DNA from: Cliona cf. orientalis
Taxonomy: Eukaryota > Porifera > Demospongiae > Clionaida > Clionaidae
NCBI GenBank assembly: GCA_963930775.1
Contig: OZ005707.1
Location: 3,100,001-3,164,000, forward strand
Reading direction: 5' to 3'
DNA length: 64,000 nucleotides
Part shown: in pieces, positions 12,201-22,313 of the stretch
Layout of the letters: each line of letters starts with the position of its first letter
Numbering within the stretch: the first letter of the stretch is position 1
The notes under the pieces: model-generated
Told to the model about the DNA's origin: nothing
Databases searched by the model: none
The model's input: the letters and a program-made list of their open reading frames with translations, nothing else
Translations under genes and position numbers: made by a program

Positions 12201-15200
12201 TATGTAAGTGGCATCTCATGCACCCAGATTAAAATCTTGCAACTATTTTCTTGGTCCATATGCATCATTAGCCTAAACATATAAGAGTGCCTGACTCTAA
12301 TTTTTATAATCTTACCCTTCACAATGTGAAATTGAGTTGACTTGCAGGAGATATGTGAATCTCCCTCTGCCACTGGCTCTTCCCTTACCATCCACACTGA
12401 CTTGTACCTCAACTTCACCAATGGAGTGAATAGGTGTGGAGCATACAATCTGTGTATCACTAGATGAAGTCACAGTACACAGAGATCCACCAATCTGTAT
12501 TGATTTAACTATCCACTATGAGAATGTTACCCAAAAAGTAGCATCTACCTTCACTATGTTTTCTAGTACCACACTGGAGAAACCACTTCCCAGTATGGTG
12601 ATGGAGTCTCCCCCTCGGATGGATCCCTCCACTGGCTGGATGCTAGTGATAGTTGGAGTGAGCACAGAGCTATATGTATAGCCAGCAGTTTGTGTCTGGC
12701 TGCTTGACATTTGAGGTTGATCGGGACAAAAAACTTCAACTGTCACATCATATGTTGAGTCATTTGCTGTTTCAGCAGGTGTAATAATGATTAGAGTTGT
12801 CAATGTTGATTCAATGACTTCACAGGTATTCCCACCCACTGTGACAATATTTCGCCATCCACTTTGACATCCAGCTACTGCATCATAATAGCGAGACAGT
12901 GCAAACAGCTCTCGAGTATCACTACCATCAGCAGAGGCAGAATCATTAATCACCAGATGATAAAATCCATGTCCGTTGATTGTCACTTGCGTTCCTCCAG
13001 CAATACTACCTTCCGAAGGACTAATAGAGTCCACCTCTAAACGATACTGTAATACTATTCCATTTGAGTCAGCCTTGCCTCTCGAGCTTGAGTACAAAGA
13101 GAGTGCTTTGGATCCAGCAAAACTATCAGATAGGATGCACTGCATTGTTTCATTTGAGCTAAATATTACTTGACATTCAGCATCCCCAAATTGTACATAG
13201 GTATCTTCAGCTTGTTGAGAAAGCAATGATCCATAAATTTCAATACTATCTCCACTTTTTGCTGAAGTGGCATTTATTGAATTTACAATTGGAGTAGCTG
13301 CTGGAGTATATGAGAACTTGCAAAAGTCCTGATATTGCTGTGAAGTGAGCTCCTCAGCAAGACCAAATCCCCCACCACAAGCTGCAAGCTGATCTCTGAC
13401 ACGTACATGAACCTGAAAACACAAATTAACAGCGAGAATGTTTACTGACATAGTAGCATTGATATTGGTAACAAAATACAGTCTTGCACCCAGGCAGATA
13501 CTTTAGGCGAGGAGATAGAGCCAGGGTACAATTATACTGCTGCAAGTGTCTGGGTACATGCGATCAAGGCAATGTACAGGTGCATGTACTGTACGGTAGG
13601 GTAACCAAACCTGAGGAGTCTTTTCAACAGTTTGTAGCATGTGCCCAGGAATCGGTCGCAGAAAAAGACCTCCAGTGACTTCCTAAAGAATGAATATTAT
13701 GCTGATCGGCATCCAGCACAAATCGCAGAAATTTCACTTTACCTCTATGACTCTTGTTCTGAGGTTATCCCCCGAAAGAGAGTTGCTATCAACTTCTAAC
13801 AAAGGAAGATCTCTAGCCTTATCATCAAACTGGACCGTGAAACTTCTACCAGGACAGAACTTTCCGAGACGATCCTGAGGGAGTGGTGTGTTAACATAGG
13901 CGACTGTCACACCACCAACACCATTCACTGCTTCTATGGCCTCCTTCAGCTACAGATAACATAGTAATGGTGGTGATAACTACTTGAGCTATTATATTGT
14001 ACCCTAACGTTATTGTAGGCAGCATAGTAAGATGCAAGGAAGCTTTATAGCTGCCACAGTATGTAACTATAATATGGGTGGGACTGTTGACAAGGAGTAT
14101 AATTTCCACTAATAATTAGCGCTATGGTACCTGGTGAGAAGTGGCTCCATATGGTACTGGTGGTGTCCTGCCATCGTTTAAAAGTAGCTCAAATGTTCCA
14201 TTTATGGGAGCACTTGCTTCCTGCAACTTGGAAAAACTGAAATCCACTATACCTGCATGAAAATAATTATCAGGTTTTCATTATCAGCCTAGGATCAAAG
14301 GTTGACCGTTAAACCTGTCCTTATCTAGTACTGGTGCCACGTCAGCAGCAAAGAAGGGACTTTTATTGAACGAGACATACCTGGAATAGCTTCCCCATCA
14401 ATAAGTGTGACATTGATCAGTGGTATGTCATAATCACATGAGCTTGGTACAATCTCCATGGAAACGGTGAGGTTGATATAATCCGAATCATTGTTAATGT
14501 GAGCTGAGGTGATGATCTCATGTAGAGCAATTCCACTGGGTCTTGCTGGGCTCAAGTACTGCAAAGCAATCCACATAGTCAAGGCATGCGAAATTTATCT
14601 GAAAAAGCCTCACATTTTCCCATGCAAAATTTCTTTTTTCGGAAGAAATGGACACCTCATCGACATAGAAGCCTAGGCCTGATGTGGTTGCCACTGGACC
14701 TCCAGGAGTGGTGTAGAATCCTAGACCAATGATCTGATATGTAGGCTGTACAGTGTCATCATTATTAGCCGCAGGTATGGAGAGGCGAGGAGATTGCATC
14801 AGCAAGGTTTGCAGGTCAGTGCAGGAATACTGCCAACTGCAACATGAATATTATATCCGTAATTGCACTCATAAATTTTTTTTATGCTAGAAATTACAAT
14901 GTCAAATGCAGACATGACGAGGTATATTCCTAATCCAAAAATGGATGAAAATGGTCAGTATAAATTTGGATGATTCTTGGACCTAATTCAATAATCATCT
15001 GAAACATCCGTAAACTGATGACAAGAATCATCCACTTTCGTATGATGGTTATTTAGCGCAAGAATCATCCATTATTGGGTGATTATGGATATTCAAAAAT
15101 ATAATTGGATGAGTATAGATGACATTAGTCTCTCTATAGAGACAAATAGACAACTGTTATTCAAAGGATAATTCTTTAATTAGGTCCAAGAATTAGGCAA

Positions 15201-18200
15201 AATTTATTGCACATTCATAGTAGTATAGACTGCTAAGGCACTCACATACCAAAGAACTGATATTAGAATTAATTTTACAAGAATCGTCAATAAAAAATAC
15301 ATGATGCCTGGATATTATGTTGATCACTCAAACTCTATGCAGTCACAAAAGAATTTAACATTTTAGACATGTATTGAATAAAAAATAAATAAAACTGCAA
15401 ACAATAGCACACAGTCCTAACACACATGCTACCAGATATATCTCAGGAAAGTAAATAAGTATTAAGACCCCTAGCGTAGTGAGAATCAACCCATCAGCAT
15501 GGTTCATCCACTTCACTTTGTAAGGCCTTACAACAAGGAACATTGTTCCAAGAAGAACATGCCAGGCTCCTATGACACACTCCAGTGTGCTGTGCTGAAC
15601 TAAATCCAAGATGGCTATAAATTCTATATAATATGTAGCAAGCACAATTCTCAGTAACATGTAGAGGGCAGAGAGAGGTCGGTAATCATAAGTGCCTTCT
15701 GTTCCATTCTTATACCAGCCTTGAAAAGTGTCCATGATCAGATGCAGAATATCCCAGCGCTTAAATCCACAGCAACTGAGGCAAATCCTGAAGAATCTGG
15801 TTGGATAGAGCAGTAGAACCAAAGGAGGTAACACAACAAAGATTAAAATAACTGAAAACGATAAAACAGCATAAGGAATATGCTCCAAGTGAAAGAATTT
15901 TATCTGTGGATCAAAGAGCAATAAAGCAGAGTCAGGAATTATCTCACCTTTGCAGTTGTAGATTTCAACTTTAAAGAGAAGATTATATGAAACAAACAAA
16001 AATTTGGAATAGGAGAGAAGTAGAAAGGTAGCACATGTACTCAACAGTGTCTCTCGAGGATTCCAGTTTCTTTGTAAACGACACTTCAAGTGAACAGTTA
16101 TCCCATATCTATCATAAAGCTCTAAACCAATGTATAGGATAATAGTAAGGATTATGGGATACACAGCTATGATATAATCTAGCAGAAGAACATTGATGGA
16201 TTTCAGTGAAGCAGAGATGCACAATGGTGGGATCAGGAGACGAAAAAAATCCAAATTTACCACACCTAGTATCGTCAAGATGAAAGTCGTGAACCGACTG
16301 CCAGTGAAGCATATTACTTTAGCATAAAATCCTGAAGCAACCATTATTGCATTGACACCAATTTGCCCATATGTAATAATAATGTTGAATGGACTAGAAG
16401 TTCCCTTAATCTGAAATAGGATGATAATAAGATACAGAAAGGTTACCATCACCAACTGGAATAATAGATTCAGAAACCAAAAGTATCTATATTTGGAGCA
16501 GTCAGCACAAGTGACACCATCAGAGAAAGCTGGTGGTCCATAGCCCTGGATACATTGGCTGCAATGTGTCCCATGACGGTTGTAAGCTTTGCAGACTATA
16601 TCATTTAGGACTGGCCCAGAAATATTGGTGGAAATATTGTACATGTAGGAATTATCACATGAGCTAATCTGCCTATAAAGACATCGGCAGATTTCTATGT
16701 CCTGTGTAGCATTATTCCATGTGAAGCAGTGGCCATCTGCCACATATATTTGGTTCCTTGCACACTGTACAAATCCACCCACTGTGCTACAGCACTCACA
16801 TGACATCTTCTCCTTGGAATAAATGTATCCTAGCTGGCAAGACTTATGTCCCGCTGAGTCAGTGCTGCTCACCATAAAGATATAGTAGAGGACTAGAAAG
16901 CCTGACCAGTAATAGCTCACTACCATCTTAATATCTATATAGTATAGCTAGTTGATAGCATTCTGTACGAGTTGTTCCAGAATATCTATATATTCTATAG
17001 CACTGTGCTTACTCTTATTCAATAAATTTTCAACATGGATGTACATAATATTATACTAGTACTATTGGCTGATGATTTAACTCGTTTTCTTTTGGACTGT
17101 TGATGAAGTAACTTTCATCACTGGCTAATTATTAGTGAAACTGTTATTTAAGTTGAGACAACAATAATAATATTTACTAATCCACGTAGCAAGTATGCTC
17201 GTTCTTGTTACACCAACACTGGCAGAATAGAATAATAATGTTACACCAACACTAGAAGAATAGAATAATGATAACTATTATTCTATTCTGCCAGTGTTGG
17301 TGTAACAGCTAGTGTTGGTATAACAAGAACGAGCGTACTTGCTATGCGGATTAGTATCTATTTACCCAACCAAGAACCTCGATATAATAATATTATTACT
17401 GTACCAAAAAGGTTCACAAATGCAGCATAAAATTCCTTATCTACCCTCAATAATATTATTAAATGTACATGTATCTGAACCACACTGTCCTAGTGCTAGA
17501 TTTCAGTTGGAATAAGACTGGGGGCAAGGCTAGTGCATGTGGTATCATTATCAGAATAATCATGTATCAGAGGGTGCACAGTGAAGAGTAAGGTAACTCT
17601 TCTGGCCTGAGTCTCTACAGGTATAATGTGCTGATTATCACGTACGCTCTTTTATGCTACACAGAGATTCAACAAATCCATTGGATCCAACACCATTGAA
17701 TAGGCTATATTGGGGTTGTGGCATCAAATCACATACTGGCACACTGATAAAAATCAGGTGCTCCCTTCCCACAATAAAAAAATACCATCTTTGAAAACTA
17801 ATAGAATCTTTGTTTCCACTAACTTACATGTACCACGCAGTACTATTATTTCTGTATCACCGTGACAGCATAACAAATTATTTTATGGAATATCAATAAA
17901 GCTAATATTAAAGCCTCCATGACTGAAGAACTACATGAGGGAGCCAAGACCATGCTGCTGTAATCAGTTCTGAAGTACTGACTATTATGCAGAACCCATT
18001 GTTTTGTACATGTAGGAGAGGGGTAAGAGGGCTAGTCTTTGCCATATGTCTCACTCAATCTTCATCTTCTGGCCCTTTTTATGTCTACCATACGTATAAT
18101 TATATTACTATCGTAGAAGTCTGTACTGGATGGTGGATATATTGTACACCATGTTCCCAACTCGAGTATAATATTATTATTATAAGTGGGACCTCATAAT

Positions 18201-21200
18201 AAAATGAAGCTTGCATTAGTAACTTACTTATTGTCGTCAACGAGATCATTGTCAGAGTAATCCCAAAAAGATCCAACCAGGGGAAATGCATTGGTGCCTG
18301 CAGATGTCATGGCGATGGACCTCCACCCTATACCACTGATCCTCACAGCCAGTGTCATTGGTTGGCCGTGATGCACTTTATAAGCCAGGCAGAGGAATGG
18401 ATAATCAGACACTCGATATCTGACAGAGAGGAAGGACAATAGATAACACCATACCAGACATTGAATGTCAGCATGATATCATAGTATGTAATTGCTGATG
18501 CTTACCCATCATCATCATCAGGTTGAGGTGTATCAAACGCTAAGCCACGACTACCTTTAACCTGTGTATATGTGGGTACCAGAATATTTAAAAAAAGTTG
18601 TTGCAGTTCACTTGACAGCTGCTGGATTAACTTAAAGATCTGCTACAATATAATATAACATTATACATAATAATATAATGCGACCCTTTCTTATTGTTTG
18701 TGGCTAATATGTAATTACCCTGCGTGCGTGCATGCGCAGCAAGGGGTAAAGCAATCGGTTTGTCTGTCATCTGTCGTCTGTTATCTGTCAGTATAAAAAA
18801 CTGCAAATCTTAACATCTAAGCGAAAGTATGGTCAATAAATGGGATAAAATGGTGTAAGGCAGCGAAAAAACACCTTCTGTCTCGTTCTTAACCCTAGGC
18901 AATACCCAGAGAAGCTACAAATCGTGCAAGTATGTTGAACACGCCTACAGCGGACACGCCCACCTAGTAACCCATGAAGTCTATTGCGCATGCTCGAGCT
19001 TCTGGAGTCTACTGCGCATGCTTGAGCTTCTCTACAGCATGCTTCTAGCTGATCATGGATCTCAGAAGGGTACGAAAAGTTCGTCAGTAGCAAGAGATCA
19101 AACTTCAAAGAATAGCTATAGAGGCCGCTAAAAAGAGGCATGGCCATGGACGATATTGCCATGGCACGTGGGGTATGTGCTCTATGAGCTCTAATTTTAT
19201 ACCAAACTACCTCATCCTTTGATGGTATCCAGCTATGAATCGTTGATTATGATAGCTTATATACTAGACTTACAAAGAGTGAGTGACGTCCACAGAATGC
19301 TTCCTCTTCACTGACTTGTGGTAGACCTCCTTCCCAGGAACTCCAAGTATCAGACAATCCACCTTCAAAACTATACACATCTTCATAATGGTTTATTCCA
19401 ACTTCTTGACCAAAGTCACACACTCCAGAGAATAACTCAAGAACTGCTCTACCAATCAAATCTATATTATGGGGAAGAGAATCACCAATTATTACCTTAT
19501 TCATGAGACTCATGCTATGACTGTTCCTGGGTAAAAATGCATCACATCAAGGCCAAAACTACCTTCCTTTTGTAGCCACCCCCCCCCCCCCCCCCCCCCC
19601 CCCCCACAATATGCTCATTATGACTGTACATAGTATTGCACTTACTGGTGTCATCTTGAAGCTCTTGAAAAGTGAATGCGTCACTCTGCCTTCCAGCCCA
19701 TTCAACAATGAAGGTGAGTGGTGGATGATCATCAGAGCCCAAAGTTAGTTCAGTAGTATTCACAGTGACTGACAGTGCCTGAATGTCATAAAGTCCTTCA
19801 CTACTCAGCTCCACTCTTTGCCTCTCTTTTGCAACTTGCTGTGTTTGATTATAGTTGAAGTTACTTTCATGCATTAGTACACCGACCTGTAAAAGGAGTA
19901 AGCTGTCATAAGGCCAAGAGGCTGGCTACCTGATTTGATTAAGTACTTGTATATAGTCTCCTCCCCCTCCTTCTTTAAACTCTGCCACAAGCATGTAGTC
20001 CTCTGATACTTCAAGCTCCTCCACCTGATCTGCTCTCTGGTGTGGGTATCTATAGTAGCTTCCCCATCCACTCGCATACAGATTGGAGATAATTCTGCAA
20101 TACAGTTATACATACAGCATCCGTGCACATGATAAAGGCGACTTAACTTGCAAATAGGCTAGGATTTTATAGTATATGAGTGAATTAAGTAATACTAAGA
20201 TGATTGATGTTTATGTGTGATGCAGGTTAACTAGGAATGGGGTGTGAATCTGTGAGTACACTGTATCCCAGCTGGCACTGATGAATATTAGCAAAGACCA
20301 TAGCCACAGACATGCACGGTATCTTTCTCTATTTCACTTGTGTTATTATTGTATAGCCATACTTGTTACTATTGACATTGGAGATGTTATTTCCTGAGGA
20401 GAACCACAGTCCCCCTTCGTCATCACTAGTGATGAAGAATGTGTGATTGCCGCTGGCATGAGGATTAAAGAATGCAGTCAGTCTCTCACCGTAGCTATTC
20501 CTTTTCCTACATGGGAGAAAGTTCAAAGCGTTTGACACCTTATGTTTGTCTATTCATAGCACCATGAATCTGTCCAAGGACACCATAAAAGTGCGATGTA
20601 TGTGCAATATTATACAGCAACGTACGAGTGGGATAGCGTGCTGAAAGAGGGATACACCCCTCTTCTGTGAGGTCTGTCGGGATAGACTGTTGAAGAGTGT
20701 AGATTTTGCAATCTGTTACCACCAATATTGCGATATTGTAAGAAATTAACTCCACGGCCACCTAGTATAATATATATATAAACGCAATAGCCCTTTACAT
20801 GCAATATCGGAAGATTGGGAGTGGATCTGGGTATGAAGCTAGGATCATTCACCTCTGAATCGATAGCCATTCTCTGCAATGGAATAGCTTCCATCTTCAT
20901 CAGCAACAGCTGAGGAGTCTTGGGGAGGCTCTCCAGTCAAACACTTGATCTCAGTTGATGTGTGTGAAATAACCTGTACAGTACCATTACATGGTGACAC
21001 CATAATTACACTATATGATAAGTTTCACATTAATCTCTAACCTGACAGGCTATGCCATCAATATCAACTTCTATTTCTCCATCATCAGCACTGAATCCCG
21101 TACCAGTGATGGTCACCAGTGTACCACCATGGATACTGCCCTCTTGAGGGAATACCATGTGGATATCTAAATATCAAGTCACACGTGAAGTGCATGCTTT

Positions 21201-22180
21201 AGTTTATGAGTGTGCGAACCTGGATATAGTTCGTACATGGCCAAACTCCAGTCATGCATTGGATAAAGTGCCTGACTGTGATTCCAGGTCATGCCTCTCC
21301 AATGATTGATGACCAGTGATGCATTCCAACCTCCAGCTTGTTGCTTTGTTACTAAGCACTTGATAAGATGCAGTGGCCATCTCCATCGAATACCAAAGTG
21401 GTCGTTCTTTGTGCTATTCCTCACTTCACACACAGCTCCCCCCACGTAGAATTGTTCATAGTATTTGTAATCCCAGTACATCCTATAGCCACCAACTTCC
21501 ACTAATGAGCCCAAAGGTGCTGACTTGGGTTCTACAGTGCGAATCTAGAAGACAAGAAATTAAATATATAAAGTTATTTGCTGCAACTTTAATGCACCTG
21601 TGGAGTGTAGTTCCAATCATAATAGAATGATTCATCTGAGTTGCGTGATGTGAACAGTTGTCCATTAGTAACGATGCTAGACTGCAGCCTTGGTGAGACA
21701 GAGCCTTCCACTGCACCCGGGTAGGCACTGGTTACACACTCTAGCCGATGTGCACTGACAGTATAGCTGAAGAAAAATCGTACATTTGATCACAACATGG
21801 TACCATCAGATTCTGTACTTACGGCTGAACAAGACATGGGACAGATCCAAGGAACACAAAATTGCTGGAAGTGTAAGCATCTGTGGCAAATCCACTTCCA
21901 TATGCTATAACTTTGGTACCACCAGCAATACTGCCTCTTCGAGGTGAAATGTATGTAATACGACTTGAACCTACAGGTAACGATTGCCAATAATGATGAT
22001 GGTTATTGTTATTCTGATCAATCTAATTTGCATATCCATGGTTATAACCCTTGTGGCTGGAGGTAACTCACCCTGAGTCGATGATTCTTGAATTAGAGTG
22101 GACAACCACACACTCATCAACACAAGAAATACGTATGGAAGCCTGAGCACCAGCCTGCTGAGCACGACTGACACTGCCAT
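289..22180 (-). CDS. PKHD1L1: Fibrocystin-L-like (PKHD1L1-like) giant extracellular protein, 3' end probably outside window
   Basis: Large secreted or membrane-anchored receptor-like protein. Human PKHD1L1 is a coat protein of hair-cell stereocilia and other cell surfaces; the role here is unknown. Exons, 5' to 3' on the minus strand: 22072-22180, 21823-21970, 21598-21766, 21220-21544, 21042-21166, 20853-20973, 20626-20761, 20363-20506, 19947-20094, 19646-19886 (3' border may be 4 bases further), 19274-19526, 18506-18561, 18228-18419, 14614-14836, 14381-14558, 14131-14252, 13743-13949, 13611-13682, 12549-13412, 12316-12494, 11985-12158, 11526-11782, 9713-11468, 9466-9649, 9217-9408, 8850-9020, 8670-8780, 8452-8616, 8271-8396, 5482-7179, 5329-5421, 5052-5234, 4862-4980, 4439-4582, 4166-4379, 3752-3921, 3357-3501, about 2608-2660 (weak), 2288-2482, 1971-2222, 1555-1755, 1333-1490, 767-928, 289-450. 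Reading phase closes at nearly every junction. Order of domains: signal peptide, TIG, PA14, more TIG, cupredoxin-like, LamG-like, three more cupredoxin-like, five TIG, G8, right-handed beta-helix repeats. The total visible is about 3,700 codons against about 4,240 residues in human. A second G8 and a membrane anchor are not seen and should lie to the left. Confidence 0.88.
966..1182. mobile_element. Small TIR element, copy of the 26965-27176 family
   Basis: The element runs from CCAGAAATATTGGCAGG to TTTCCAGCTATACGGTA. Its interior, TTTAAATCTGGTGGTTTGGT and the TATACGTATACG stretch, matches the 26965-27176 element closely. It lies within a fibrocystin-L intron. A shorter fragment of the same family is at 11840-11935, also in an intron of this gene. 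Confidence 0.7.
2675..3203. mobile_element. TIR element in a fibrocystin-L intron, about 530 bp
   Basis: The left end CAGTGGTCCCTCTTTTGAGA (2675) and the right end TCTCAAAGGAGGGACCACTG (to 3203) are imperfect inverted copies, flanked by TA on both sides. The interior has several copies of a GGTGGTCTTTxxxxAGAGG motif in both orientations. There is no ORF for a transposase, so it is a non-autonomous MITE, probably of a TA-target (Tc1/pogo-type) family. Confidence 0.8.
3268..3330. repeat. Short GC-rich hairpin
   Basis: CCCCAGACCCCACC and its inverted partner GGTGGAGTCTGGGG flank a CTCGAG-type loop. Similar CCCAGACC / GGTCTGGG hairpins occur near 22868-23045, so this is a dispersed repeat fragment. 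Confidence 0.5.
5329..5720 (-). other. PKHD1L1: G8 domain of fibrocystin-L
   Basis: The end of the 5482-7179 exon plus exon 5329-5421 encode a G8 domain at about residues 2880-2985. Its conserved features are visible: FTWGGNALPRQGESVYIKL, VYLDISPPVLNLILIEGTL, a run of beta-strands ending in IFINGGRLQ, and then HRATITLHG after the junction. G8 modules occur in fibrocystin-L, CEMIP and TMEM2-type proteins, and are followed, as here, by right-handed beta-helix repeats. Confidence 0.85.
7216..7901. mobile_element. TIR element in a fibrocystin-L intron, about 690 bp
   Basis: The left end CAGTGCAACCAAGCAAGAGA (7216) and right end TCTCTTGCTTGGTTGCACTG (to 7901) are exact inverted copies extending about 30 bases (to GCAAAACTTTTT). 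TA flanks each side. The interior contains TGCCTAACATAT motifs, shared with the repeat at 56455-56660, and no convincing ORF. It is a non-autonomous TA-target element. Confidence 0.85.
8165..8204. repeat. G12 / C20 homopolymer pair
   Basis: A run of 12 G (8165-8176), eight bases, then about 20 C (8185-8204) could fold back on itself. It lies in the intron between fibrocystin-L exons 8271-8396 and 5482-7179. Run lengths in such tracts are often unreliable in assemblies. Confidence 0.9.
8271..9770 (-). other. PKHD1L1: Three tandem phytocyanin-like cupredoxin modules of fibrocystin-L
   Basis: The exons from the 3' part of 9713-11468 to 8271-8396 encode three cupredoxin-like modules. Module A ends YYFIDSVSGGCQTGRKL. 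Module B (exons 9217-9408 and 8850-9020) contains VPHNIFEI and FVCAVGGHCQAGMRF. Module C (exons 8670-8780 and 8452-8616) contains GFHSLHQ and YFLCSIAGHCDAGMKI. B and C keep the His...Cys-x4-His-x4-Met pattern of type-1 copper sites, in the spacing of plant phytocyanins. A lacks the Cys, second His and Met. A further degenerate module is encoded upstream by exon 11526-11782 (TPGTYYYITEGYAHIGM). Confidence 0.75.
9900..10800 (-). other. PKHD1L1: LamG-like (concanavalin-type) domain inside fibrocystin-L
   Basis: Within the 1,756-base exon 9713-11468, between the eighth TIG and the second cupredoxin-like module, the product has a LamG-like jelly-roll pattern at about residues 1726-1990: MALAYWSLQADYY at the start, EFAMDLWIKVPQ, GVWSIIRAEYT and the closing FEGYLDEVAFYSRPL. 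This resembles the LamG-like fold that follows signal-bearing ectodomains. I do not remember such a module in vertebrate fibrocystin-L, so it may be a lineage-specific insertion. Confidence 0.6.
11985..13412 (-). other. PKHD1L1: Central TIG/IPT cluster of fibrocystin-L
   Basis: The exons at 12549-13412, 12316-12494 and 11985-12158 encode four consecutive TIG (IPT) immunoglobulin-like modules at about residues 1005-1397. Each carries the family signature of a Ser-Pro-x-x-Gly turn, a GGxxVTIxGxGF-type strand and a later Cys pair: DSISPSEGSIAGGTQVTING, SIQPVEGSIRGGDSITILGS and SLFGGQTLDIDGRGFG. Earlier TIG modules are in exons 21823-21970 and 21042-21166. Two more open the 9713-11468 exon, and five follow in 5482-7179, giving about 13 in all. 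Confidence 0.85.
15203..15208 (-). terminator. Poly(A) signal candidate of the nested gene
   Basis: AATAAA on the minus strand, about 150 bases downstream of the nested gene's stop. It lies within the host intron, so use of this site by host transcripts would truncate fibrocystin-L. Confidence 0.4.
15355..16926 (-). CDS. Intronless cysteine-rich multi-pass membrane protein nested in a fibrocystin-L intron
   Basis: 523 residues in one uninterrupted reading frame from an ATG at 16926 to a TAA at 15357-15355. An N-terminal hydrophobic segment (about residues 5-20) is probably a signal peptide. A cysteine-rich ectodomain follows at about 30-145 with CECC, CRCLYRQ, GTHCSQCIQGYGPPAF and CADCSKY. 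Eight or so long hydrophobic segments then run to the C-terminus, with conserved-looking polar landmarks YDYRPLSALYMLLRI and RPYKVKWMNHADG in the loops. I recognise this organisation from large uncharacterised families of invertebrate membrane proteins, but not a named function; receptor-like is only a guess. An AATAAA on the minus strand lies about 150 bases after the stop. Lack of introns beside a 44-exon host suggests retrocopying or an intronless family. Confidence 0.8.
   Translation of the reverse strand: MVVSYYWSGFLVLYYIFMVSSTDSAGHKSCQLGYIYSKEKMSCECCSTVGGFVQCARNQIYVADGHCFTWNNATQDIEICRCLYRQISSCDNSYMYNISTNISGPVLNDIVCKAYNRHGTHCSQCIQGYGPPAFSDGVTCADCSKYRYFWFLNLLFQLVMVTFLYLIIILFQIKGTSSPFNIIITYGQIGVNAIMVASGFYAKVICFTGSRFTTFILTILGVVNLDFFRLLIPPLCISASLKSINVLLLDYIIAVYPIILTIILYIGLELYDRYGITVHLKCRLQRNWNPRETLLSTCATFLLLSYSKFLFVSYNLLFKVEIYNCKGEIIPDSALLLFDPQIKFFHLEHIPYAVLSFSVILIFVVLPPLVLLLYPTRFFRICLSCCGFKRWDILHLIMDTFQGWYKNGTEGTYDYRPLSALYMLLRIVLATYYIEFIAILDLVQHSTLECVIGAWHVLLGTMFLVVRPYKVKWMNHADGLILTTLGVLILIYFPEIYLVACVLGLCAIVCSFIYFLFNTCLKC
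17176..17355. repeat. Long near-perfect inverted repeat, 180 bp
   Basis: ACTAATCCACGTAGCAAGTA at the left end pairs with TACTTGCTATGCGGATTAGT at the right. The inner segments GTTACACCAACACTGGCAGA and TCTGCCAGTGTTGGTGTAAC also pair exactly. The result is a MITE-like hairpin about 250 bases upstream of the nested gene's start codon. Confidence 0.85.
18714..19200 (+). repeat. Dispersed repeat family A, copy 1
   Basis: Starts TAATTACCCTGCGTGCGTGC, then GGGGTAAAGCAATCGG, and ends ACGTGGGGTATGTGCTCTA...GAGCTCTAATTT. The same two ends and similar interior recur at 23863-24490 (+) and, inverted, at 36517-37128. It lies in a fibrocystin-L intron. No coding potential was recognised. Confidence 0.7.
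19579..19605. repeat. Poly(C) tract, about 27 C
   Basis: A homopolymer inside the fibrocystin-L intron between exons 19646-19886 and 19274-19526. Its length is likely to be unstable. Confidence 0.9.
19646..20973 (-). other. PKHD1L1: PA14 domain of fibrocystin-L
   Basis: Exons at 20853-20973, 20626-20761, 20363-20506, 19947-20094 and 19646-19886 encode a PA14 module at about residues 330-555. Landmarks are QYRNIGGNRL, VYPDRPHRRG, NPHASGNHTFFITSDDEGGL and EGGGGDYIQVGV, which match the carbohydrate-binding beta-barrel family found at the same place in vertebrate fibrocystin-L. In the 20626 exon the GTACGT donor is chosen over the neighbouring GTTGCT because only it keeps phase. In the 19947 exon the GTACTT donor is chosen over a downstream GTAGCC because the latter would read straight into a stop. 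Confidence 0.8.
22072..22180 (-). CDS. PKHD1L1: Fibrocystin-L exon 1: start codon and signal peptide
   Basis: The ATG at 22180-22178 opens a 36-codon exon whose product has a basic start (SRLVLR) followed by a hydrophobic core (PYVFLVLMSVWLS), a typical secretory signal. The exon ends in CAG-G before a GTGAGT donor, and the leftover base joins in phase to the first TIG exon at 21970. The start is supported by position (133 bases from the divergent COMMD4 start) and by the signal peptide. Confidence 0.85.
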
Positions 22181-22313
22181 TACTGATCTCAGTCACTTCA
22201 TGGCACGTAGGTGCAGCGCAGTTGCACCCAGCCCCACCCACTCGTAGTGTCGTGCAGGCTAGGCTGTCACATGACGATTGATGTGGGTGGAGTCGTAAAA
22301 GAAGGCGTCCAAA
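22181..22313. promoter_or_regulatory. Shared divergent promoter region of fibrocystin-L and COMMD4
   Basis: Only 133 bases separate the start codons of two divergent genes. The interval is GC-richer than its surroundings, has no TATA box, and contains TCACATGAC at 22267-22275 (an E-box-type CACATG) and GTGGGTGG/CCCACCCA motifs. A bidirectional promoter is the simplest reading; transcription starts cannot be placed from sequence. Confidence 0.6.

Larger units (their letters stand above)
14836..18228 (-). other. Fibrocystin-L intron that hosts a complete gene
   Basis: This 3.4-kb intron joins exon 18228-18419 (ends AAT AA before GTAAGT) to exon 14614-14836 (starts T TGG CAG after TTGCAG). The two leftover bases plus the first base of the next exon give an in-frame Asn, so the host reading frame is continuous across the interval. 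Inside lie the intronless membrane gene 15355-16926, an inverted repeat at 17176-17355 and an inverted repeat at about 14965-15200. Confidence 0.75.

Noticed and set aside
19930-19946. Longer version of the fibrocystin-L exon 19947-20094 ending at a GTAGCC donor
   Set aside because: With the next exon it gives a stop codon within four codons; the GTACTT donor keeps phase and the PA14 pattern.
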